Of a stretch of DNA of 64,000 nucleotides, positions 39,101-43,800 are shown piece after piece. How positions within the stretch are numbered: position 1 is the first letter of the stretch; each line of letters begins with the position of its first letter. Where the stretch lies: the NCBI GenBank assembly GCA_036387415.1, contig DASVTU010000008.1:1-64000 (forward strand), given 5' to 3'. The notes under the pieces were generated by a model. That model saw nothing but the letters and a program-made list of their open reading frames with translations, was not told the DNA's origin and did no database searches. Both the position numbers and the translations under genes were made by a program. The DNA comes from DASVTU01 sp036387415. Its GTDB lineage: Bacteria > Acidobacteriota > Blastocatellia > Pyrinomonadales > Pyrinomonadaceae.

Positions 39101-40783
39101 CGGCTCTACCGCACAGGCGACCAGGCGCGCTACATGTCTGGCGGGGAGATAGAATTTCTCGGACGACTCGACCGACAGATAAAGCTGCGCGGATACCGCG
39201 TCGAGATAGGCGAGATTGAGGCGGTGTTGGGTCGTTATCCCGGTGTGCAGGATGTGGCGGTCGCCGCCCGCGACGACTCGTTCGGGGACAAGCAACTGGT
39301 GGCTTACGTCGTGCCGAAAGAGGAACAGTCGGAATCGCCACGAAACCTGCTGTTCGACGAAAAGCGTCTGAGCACCGAGGAGCCTTACGTCAAACTTGCC
39401 AATGGTATGATTGTTCACTACGTGAGCGCGATTCACGCTCACGCTGCTTGCAAAGAGATTTTTGAAGACTCCATCTACCTGCAACACGGCATCACCCTCA
39501 ACGACGGCGATTGCATCTTCGATGTGGGCGCAAACATCGGCATGTTCACGCTGTTCGCAGGCCAACACTGTCGGAACGCAACCATCTACGCCTTTGAACC
39601 CATCCCGGAAACCTTCCGCGTGCTCCACGCCAACGTCAACCTCTACGGCATTGACGCGCGACTCTTTCAGTACGGCATCGCGGACAGCGAAGGCGAAGCG
39701 AACTTCACTTTTTACCCGGAACTGCCCGGCCTCTCCGGTCGCTACTCCGATTTGGAAAGCAACAAAGAGACTGCCCTTTCGCTCATCTACCAGCATGAGT
39801 CGATACCGGATAACTTGCGAGAGTCTATCGACCGCCGCGAACTCGACGAGGCTTTGCAGCAGCGTTTCAGGAGCAAGACATATACCTGTCGCTTGCGGAC
39901 GCTCTCGTCCATCATCCGCGAGAACGGAATCGAGCGCATTGACCTGCTTAAAGTAGACGTTGAGAAGAGTGAGTTGGATGTGTTGGCAGGGATTCAGGAC
40001 GACGACTGGAAGAAGATAAAACAACTGGTGCTCGAAGTCGAAACCAGAGAGCTATCGGAGCAAATCATCGCACTGCTCGAACGCCACGGCTACGACTACG
40101 TGGTGGACGAAGTGCTAAACGTCGAAGGTAACGGTGCGGGACACGGGGTTCACGTCTACATGTTCTACGCCATCCGCCGCGAACAGAGCTTAACGTCGCA
40201 TCAAGGCGCGGCGACGTTGGAGCATGCGACGAACGGACGACGCCGCCCTGAGCTAAGCGTCAGCGCGCTCCGCGACTTTCTCAAAGTGAAGCTGCCCGAA
40301 TACATGATTCCTTCCAGCTTCGTCTTCCTGAAGGCGCTGCCGCTGACGCCGAACGGTAAGCTCGATACGGCGGCATTGCCCGACCCGAACGGCGTCCGCC
40401 CAAGCATCGCCACCGAATACGTCACGCCACGCAACGAAGTCGAAGTCATGGTGTCGGGTGTGTGGCGAGAGATTCTCAGCATCGAACATCTCGGCATCCA
40501 CGACAACTTCTTCGAGGTGGGTGGCACGTCGTTGCTCTTGCTGCGTCTGCGTAACAAGCTACAGGAGCTTTCGGGGAAGAACGTGCCCATCGTCGAGATG
40601 TTGCGTTACCCGACGATAGCGGCGCTCGCCGCCTACCTCGGCGACGTTCAGCCGAAGTCAATCTCTTTGGAGAAGATTCAAGGACGCGCCGGAAAGAACA
40701 TTCAAGCCGTTAAGCAGCAAAAGCAAATCATGGAACAGCGCAAGAGGGCGAAGCGCAACCCGACGGCAAGCGAGCAGCGATAG
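24125..40783 (+). CDS. Five-module NRPS with a doubly interrupted last A domain
   Basis: About 5550 residues; the frame is open from a TTG at 24026, but ATG 24125 is the first plausible start. Domains: A1 remainder (24.14-25.6 kb)-PCP; C-A2-PCP (25.9-29.0); C-A3-PCP (29.1-32.2); C-A4-PCP (32.3-35.4); C-A5-PCP (35.5-40.6). All five C domains of the line, including the one in the upstream gene, keep HHxxxD; the fourth reads HHIVSDAW. PCP serines sit in GCHSLL, GGHSLL (three times) and GGTSLL. Reading specificity residues by eye, A3 gives DFWNIGMVH(K), the threonine code, and A5 gives DILQMGMIW(K), one of the glycine type; A1, A2 and A4 are unassigned. A5 holds a luciferase-like monooxygenase (37.57-38.62 kb) between A4 and A5 motifs and an FkbM methyltransferase (39.4-40.17 kb; FDVGANIGMFT, LLKVDVEKSE) before NGKLD. 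There is no epimerase or thioesterase. The stop is 108 bases before the PKS gene. Confidence 0.92.
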   Translation: MGQSMRGKLIGLMIDPAPHLLVGVLGILKSGHGFVPIDPQQPIERVGFILNECEIEILVTEEKYLKTARRIATRVSSLKHLICLDRATDKSAAKNDDPNAPGVFDSGDYLARPAARPELNAAAHDTLYAIYTSGSTGTPKCVPISHENLFPLLMWSRDYFGFGEHTKTLQTLSHWFDFGIFEILTTVLFGGTLYFFDKSGTGDLLHYVRYANRHSINTINAVPSFIKEIVAYGESMPALRTLHLGGEQLTRKLVAGISAIVPDECVLYNGYGPTEASVNCSIYSLGNNLSRQNEWPDGIPIGKATAANSLYVLDEFYQPVPVGVVGELFVGGDGLSDGYLKRPALTAERFIPHPFSASHGARLYRTGDIVRYTPDGEIEYLGRLDHQVKVRGFRIELGEIEAALRGHAEIREAVVVASDGDGEGEKRLVAYLVAEQPESAPSVGELRGHLREKLAEYMVPTSFVMLDSLPLMPNGKIDRRALPSPALATNVADEDYVAPRTPVEEMIAAICEEVLGLTRLGVHSNLFDLGCHSLLAIKIIARLRETLQTDLPLVAFFESPTVAGLAESIAAIKQDLRPLSLPPIEKVERGHAYPLSFAQESVWFLDQLLVGNTSYFIPRAIRFNGRLDVRLVEQTFTELVRRHEILRTVFPTRDGRPVQIIQPPEPFAVPLTDLRDLPAEAREAAVEQFILEEGQRPFDLERGALLRVTVLQLGDEEFVLVLVEHHLVHDGWTQGVLLSEFLTLYTAFVNEQPSPLPELPVQFVDFACWQREWLQGETLEQLLSYWKKQLADAPPLLNLPTDRPRPPVQSFRGAELTLDIPASLADAARDLSRREGVTLFMTMLSIFETLFQRYTGQEDFCVGTAVANRRCLEIEGLLGMLVNTLPLRVDLSGNPPFRELLARVRKVCLEAYAHQDLPFEKLIEELQPERDMRYMPFMQVMVAFLDTPMGEMELPGVSMSLMEAHNRSAKFDLNVVFILPAEQHVGVVPHDGDNDIRVLFEYNTDIFEEETIKRLMGHFRRLLEAVVVDAGQRIEELPMLTPDEEQQLLVVWNETDAEYPLDNCVHQLFEAQAMNRPEGVAVVFEDGQLSYGELNARANQLAHHLQTLGVGPEVRVGICVERSLDVAVALLGVHKAGGAYLPLDPEYPQERLAFMVEDARASVILTQTHLTERLPPCDAHVVCLDADWHSIKGAQTENPQRRMSVDNLAYVIYTSGSTGVPKGVEITHRALLNLIFWHRRAFALGVGEKTTHVASLSFDASVFELWPSWVAGSTVYIAGEDLRRSPEQMQHWLLTNGIEVSFQPTPMAEILLSLEWPETTPLRLMTTGGDNLKATGYQHQPFMLADTYGPTEYTVVTTSGTVERRTPSAPPPPIGRPIPNTQLYILDRHLQPTPVGVPGELYIGGRGLARGYLRRPDLTAERFIPHPFSASHGARLYRTGDIVRYLNDGRVEFVGRADQQVKVRGFRVELGEVEAVLRAHAGVRAAVLTTQEDRVGGLRLVAYVVGASGSALSMEELRAYLQQKLPLYMLPGAFVLLESLPLTPNGKIDWRALPSADDVQGDTLTDYHAPRTPTEEILAGILGRVLQVEQVSIHDNFFALGGHSLLATQALSRVREAFAVELPLRAFFEQATVAGLAMVVEAAQGAGQRAASPPMTPVSRDERLPLSFAQLRLWLINQMEPDSAAYHLPIALRLSGRLILSALELTLSEVVRRHEALRTTFDVTDGQPVQVIHPPQPTNLSPLDLTSLSAEDAEERVRQILSEEADRPFDLKDGPLWRVQILMLNEDEHVLLLTMHHIISDGWSMGVLLREVAALYGAYSVGSPSPLPELTIQYADFAQWQQGWLTGEVLDEQLAFWRRQLHDAPPLLELPTDRPRATRLAPRGASHSFVLSHELTDALKELSRSEGATLFMTLMAVFDVLLSRYSGQRDISIGTPVANRNRAEVENLIGFFVNTLVIRTDLSGDPTFRELLRRVREVSLAAYAHQDMPFEKLVEELHPVRSMSHTPLFQVMFILQNAPLGKLELPGLELHSFEIEGNRVKFDLTLALEETDGRLNARLDYDATLFDADTIARMSGHVQTLLEAVVNDPEQRIAALPMLTAAETRQLLVEWSGDGVGFSQGECLHRLFERQAARTPESVAVVFEHRQMTYAELNADANRLASRLRDSGVGTETLVGILLERSVEMVVAMLGVLKAGGAYVPLDPSYPAERLKWMLQDAGVAALLTEQRLSAKLSDTGAAHICLDTDTEELARQNAENFPAAAAADNLAYVIYTSGSTGKPKGASVTHDNVVRLFNATQNHFNFDENDTWTLFHSYAFDFSVWEIWGALLYGGRLVVVPYMVSRSPRDFYELLSRERVTVLNQTPSAFTQLAEADADDDISAPLALRLIIFGGEALDAQSLRGWFERHGDERPQLVNMYGITETTVHVTYHPLSLSDAREPRGGIIGVPLTDLQVYVLDDTQQPVPVGVAGELYVGGAGLARGYLKRPGLTAERFVPHPFSASPGARLYRSGDLAAYRADGRLKYIGRADQQVKVRGFRIELGEIEAALGAHDAVREALAMVREDVPGERRLVAYVSVEEGRSLTGGELRARLEGLLPAYMIPSAFVFVDEFPLTANGKLDRRALPPPEASGDETTEEFVAPRTPVEEALAQIWADVLYVERVGVHSNFFDLGGHSLLATKLISRVCEAFQVELPLRALFESPTLASFAERVGAQATTDASVPLAPSNLAERPLSFAQQRLWFLEQLEPDSAFYNIPSAFRLSGYLDLAALEETFNEITKRHEVLRTRFMVVKSRPVQVVSPPEPSKLTLVDLTGLDKAEGEAEALRLGEEDAQRLFDLAHGPHMRVLIVRLAEREHMLFLTLHHIVSDAWSNAILMREVSALYEAFSQSKPPELSPLPVQYADFAFWQREWLTGERLQSQLQYWREQLAGAPPVLELPTDRPRPLAQTFRGANHSFTLPKALAESLKKLSRSESATLFMTLMAAFQTLLYRYTGETDVLVGTPVAGRNRREIEGLIGLFVNTLVLRSNLSDNPDFRTLLRRVRETTLEAYTHQDLPYEQLVEDLQPERDLGHSPLFQIMFAFNNAERAALKLRGLEASSVRVVSRATRFDLTLLMDDSGEELRGEVEYNLDLFDPATVSRFMEHFQNLLAGVASAPDTRVAELPLLSDVERHRLLVQWNDTQRDFDQSLCLHQLFEEHAARIPEHPAVVMGMEQLTYGELNARANRLARYLRRRGVGVDTTVALLLERSVETLVGVFGILKAGGAYVPLDPAYPLERLTFMLKEAQAPVLLTKEGLAGLLSSDGARVVCLDRDADAIASESDENLNVEISPDHLAYVLFTSGSTGLPKGVACSHRGVVNHQADLRCRYALSPADACSMWSTLSFDVTVLEIFSALTNGCVLHIAPEAVRTDGTAFCEWVSANRITSAFVPVFMFPDLREWLEGGNTLPLRWVIVGVEPIAEELLEAILARTPGLQIFNGYGPTETTVYVTGYAASAGNGHARRTPIGRPISNTEVYLLDPQLWPVPVGVGGEIYVGGVQLARGYLHRPALTAERFIPDPYGQREGARLYRTGDRGRYLPDGQIEFLGRLDHQVKVRGYRIEMGEIEAVLAKHEDVEEVAVTAYEVAPGEKRLAAYLVFAEGREPTRAALRDFLKERLPEFMLPSAYVPLASLPLLPNGKVNRRALPAPDQHRADVGSFVAPRTPTEEIMCNIWMDVLNISEASITDNFFEIGGHSLLATQVISRIREAFRCELPLRSLFEEPTIAELSRQVESLRGLGAGAALPPIVPAERGQLLPLSFAQQRLWFLYQLGVGVAFSNMPGIFRLEGALDIAALEQSFDEIVRRHEALRATFNEVDGTPVHVITPHAHVELPVIDLREFDVSEREARLVQLVSEEVSKPIDLGVGPVWRATLVRLRDDEHVLLFTMHHIVSDGWSFGVFQREISALYDAYSKRLATPLAELPIQCVDYTFWQHEWLRGGLLESQLAYWKKQLHNTPPVLPLPTDYPRPAVQSFRGAVARFQIDAELTARLKVVSQRRGATLFMTLLAAFNVLLHRYTGEQDISIGTPVAGRNHIDLEQLIGLFLNTLVIRADLSGDPSFDELLGRVRDVSLEAFAHQDVPFEKLVEELQVKRELSHTPLFQVMFILQSTPAAPLEMEGLRIKSVTPPNDAARFDLTLVMKEEGRELSGAFEYNTDLFASETVERMAGHLVTLLESVADDGGRQLSALPMLTQSERRLMLREWNDTARAYPASLCIHQLFEAQAGRTPDALAVICDGEQITYRELDERANQLAHYLVAHGVGTETHVGILCERSVEMMVGLLGILKAGAAYVPLDPEFPSERLSYMLSDAEVTMLLTQTEAARGLVDFGGRVILIDEEAEEIARARTERLACEVRPDNLAYIMYTSGSTGKPKGVMVSHRQVVNFFTGMDERINDGTTGTWLALTSISFDISVLELFWTLARGFRVVLQKEQYDTARTVEIAPALAGQEMQFSMFYFASDDEETTFDRYRLLLEGAKFADRHGFTAVWTPERHFHAFGGLYPNPSVTGAAVATITERVQIRAGSVVLPLHNPIRVAEEWSVVDNLSNGRVAISFASGWHADDFVFAPEKYADRKEVMLRDIETVRRLWRGEATAARGGVGNEVQCKIRPRPVQRELPIWLTAAGNPETFRIAGEIGANVLTHLLGQSIEDLQKNIQVYRRACSERGFDGHVTLMLHTFIDRDLEVVKEKVRAPFTNYLRSSVDLIKNLARSLGQDGASEGLAEATIESLLPLAFERYFETSSLMGTPRTCLRMVEKLRGVGVNEIGCLIDFGVDAESVLASLPQLNLLKEQWSMLSRRSREDQSIPAQIVRHQVTHLQCTPSMARIISADEVSRGVLASVPKLMLGGEAMPVALARQLRDAATGELHNMYGPTETTIWSATHRVEEVNATIPLGRPVANTEIYILDRHLQPLPVGIPGELYIGGAGVARGYWRRPELTADRFVPDPFGTTHGARLYRTGDQARYMSGGEIEFLGRLDRQIKLRGYRVEIGEIEAVLGRYPGVQDVAVAARDDSFGDKQLVAYVVPKEEQSESPRNLLFDEKRLSTEEPYVKLANGMIVHYVSAIHAHAACKEIFEDSIYLQHGITLNDGDCIFDVGANIGMFTLFAGQHCRNATIYAFEPIPETFRVLHANVNLYGIDARLFQYGIADSEGEANFTFYPELPGLSGRYSDLESNKETALSLIYQHESIPDNLRESIDRRELDEALQQRFRSKTYTCRLRTLSSIIRENGIERIDLLKVDVEKSELDVLAGIQDDDWKKIKQLVLEVETRELSEQIIALLERHGYDYVVDEVLNVEGNGAGHGVHVYMFYAIRREQSLTSHQGAATLEHATNGRRRPELSVSALRDFLKVKLPEYMIPSSFVFLKALPLTPNGKLDTAALPDPNGVRPSIATEYVTPRNEVEVMVSGVWREILSIEHLGIHDNFFEVGGTSLLLLRLRNKLQELSGKNVPIVEMLRYPTIAALAAYLGDVQPKSISLEKIQGRAGKNIQAVKQQKQIMEQRKRAKRNPTASEQR

Positions 40784-40891
40784 CTTGTCGTTCGGAAGCG
40801 TCGGAGCGAGTATCGGGCGGTTGAGACAAAGGCTGTTCAGTGCGGCGTCGGCGCGCGTGTTTTCATAGATACCGGAAGGGGAGAACGAATA

Positions 40892-43800
40892 ATGAGTGAG
40901 ATGAATGCAAACGAGTCACTGGAAGGCATTGCCGTCGTCGGCATGTCCGGGCGCTTTGCCGGGGCGAAGACCCTCGACCAGTTTTGGGCGAATCTATGCG
41001 ACGGCGTTGAATCGGTGACGCCCTTTTCGGATGAGGAGTTGAAGGCGGCGGGCGTGTCCGCGAGCGTCCTGCGTTCACCCAACTACGTGAAGTCGAACAC
41101 CGTGCTGGAAGGGGTCGAACTCTTCGATGCAGAGTTCTTCGGCATGAGTCCGCGCGAGGCCGAGATAATGGATCCGCAGCACCGTCTCTTTCTGACTTGC
41201 GCGTGGGAAGCACTGGAACACGCGGGCTACGACGTGGAAAATTATGACGGTCTCGTCGGCGTCTACGGCGGCATGGGGATGGGCTATTACTTGCTCCGCA
41301 ACCTCATGTCGAATATGGAGCGGGTGAACAGTGAAGGAGCTTTGCCCGTCAGAATCTCGAACGACAAAGATTTTCTGGTCTCGCAAGTCTCTTACAAACT
41401 CGACCTGCGCGGGCCGAGCGTTACCGTGCAGACGGCCTGCTCCACTTCACTCGTAGCGACACATCTGGCGGCGCAAAGTCTCCTCAACTATCAATGCGAC
41501 ATGGCGCTGGCGGGCGGCGTCGCGCTGAATCTGCCGCAAGGCGTCGGGTACTTCGCGCGTGACGGCGTTTTCTCCTCCGACGGACACTGCCGCACCTTCG
41601 ACGCCAAAGCGCAAGGCACGTTCGGCGGCAGCGGCGTCGGCATACTATTGCTAAAACGTCTGTCGGACGCCATCGCCGACGGCGACACGATACACGCCGT
41701 CATCAAAGGCTCAGCCATCAATAACGACGGGGCAGTCAAAGTCGGCTACACCGCGCCCAACGTCAACGGGCAGTCGGAGGTCATCGCGCTGGCGCAGATG
41801 ATTGCCGGAGTTGAACCCGACACCATCACCTACATCGAAGCGCACGGGACGGCGACGCCGATGGGCGACCCGGCGGAGATAGCCGCACTGTCGCAGGTGT
41901 TTCGCGCGAGCACACAGAGGAAAAATTTCTGCGCCATCGGCTCCGTCAAGACCAACATCGGACATCTCGACGCGGCGGCGGGCGTCGCCAGCCTGATGAA
42001 AACCATACTCTCACTCAAGCACCGGATGATTCCGCCGAGCCTACACTTTGAGGAGCCAAACCCAGAGATAGATTTCGCCACCAGCCCTTTCTTCGTTAAC
42101 ACCAAACTCAGGGAGTGGGAGTCGCCGGAGTCGCCGCGACGTGCGGGCGTCAGTTCGTTTGCCGTCGGTGGCGTCAACGCTCATGTGGTCGTCGAGGAAG
42201 CGCCGCCGTCTGTCACTAGCGAAGTCGCTCCGCCGTGGCAGTTGCTCGTCCTCTCGACGAAGACCGCTGCGGCGCTGGAAACCGCGACGGACAATCTGTG
42301 TGCACATCTCGAACAACATCCCGACGAAAATTTTGCCGACGTTGCTTACACCTTGCAGGCCGGAAGGAAGGGCTTTAATCATCGTCGCATGGTCGTCGCA
42401 CGCGACCTCCGAGACGGTCTCGCGGCTCTCAGGGCGCGAGACCCTAAGCGTCTGCGGACGGGTGTCAAGAGGAACGACGACCCCGCCGTGACGTTTATGT
42501 TTTCGGGACTCGGCAACCACTATGCTGGCATGGCCGAGGAACTATACCGGACTGAGCCAACCTTTCGTCAGCACGTCGAGCAATGCTGCGAAACTCTGCG
42601 CGGCATCATGGGCTTCGACCTGAGAGAGATTCTTTTTCCCAACGAGGGGCAGAACGTGGATGCATCCGGCGGCGACGGCACGGCGACTCGTCAGGGACTT
42701 GATTTGAGAAAGATGCTGCGCCCGGAGACCCGACAGGGCGAGCCTCTGGACGAGACGCGCAACGTCCATCCAGCAATGTTCGTTATCGAATATGCACTGG
42801 CGCGGACGTGGGAGGCTTGGGGCGTCAGCCCGCGCGCGATGATTGGTTACAGCCTCGGCGAATACGTCGCGGCGTGCATCGCGGGCGTGTTCTCCGTAGA
42901 AGACGCGTTGCGTCTGGTAGCGCAACGCGCCGAGCTAATACAAAGGCTGCCGCGCGGCGCGATGCTCGCCGTCCCACTATCTGAGACGGAGGTGCTGCCG
43001 CTACTCGGCCGAGAGCTTTCGCTGGCCGCCGTCAACGGCCACGCGATGTCTGTCATCGCCGGGACGGAAGAGGAGATTGCGCGGGTCGAGGGTCAACTGA
43101 CGGCGCGCGGGTTGGTCTGTCGTCGCCTGCAAACCTCTCATGCCTTTCACTCAAAAATGATGCTCCCGGCCTTCGACGACTTCGAGAAGCTGTTCGCCTC
43201 AATCGAGTTGCATCCGCCACAGGTGCCTTTCGTTTCTAACGTGACAGGGACATGGATTACACCGGAGCAGGCCACCAGCCCGCGCTACTGGGCAGAGCAC
43301 ATGTGTCGAACCGTGCGCTTCGCCGAAGGGTTGGAGGAATTGCGGAAGCAGCCGAATCGCATCTTGTTGGAGATTGGGCCGGGTCAGGCTTTGTGTGCGT
43401 GGGCGTTGCAGCATCTCGCGGGCGGGGGAGGGCGGGAAGTGCTCGCACTGCCGTCGCTTCGTCATTCGTTCGAGAATTATTCCGACCGCGAGTTTCTGCT
43501 CAGCACGGCGGGCAAACTGTGGGTTGCGGGCATCGCCCTCAATTGGGCTGAGACGCACGGCGTGCCGCGTCGTCGCATCCCTCTGCCGACTTATCCCTTT
43601 GAAACGCGTAGGTATTGGATTGAGGAGCAAACACGCGCCGCGAGCCTGCCGACCGTCGAGACCCCTACGGACAAGGAAGAAGACCTCGCCGATTGGTTCT
43701 ATGTGCCAGTCTGGAAACGCTCGCCGCCGCACCTCTCCGTACAAGGCGGCGCGACGCCGGAACGCAAAGGTTGTTGGCTGGTGTTCGTTGACGAGTGCGG

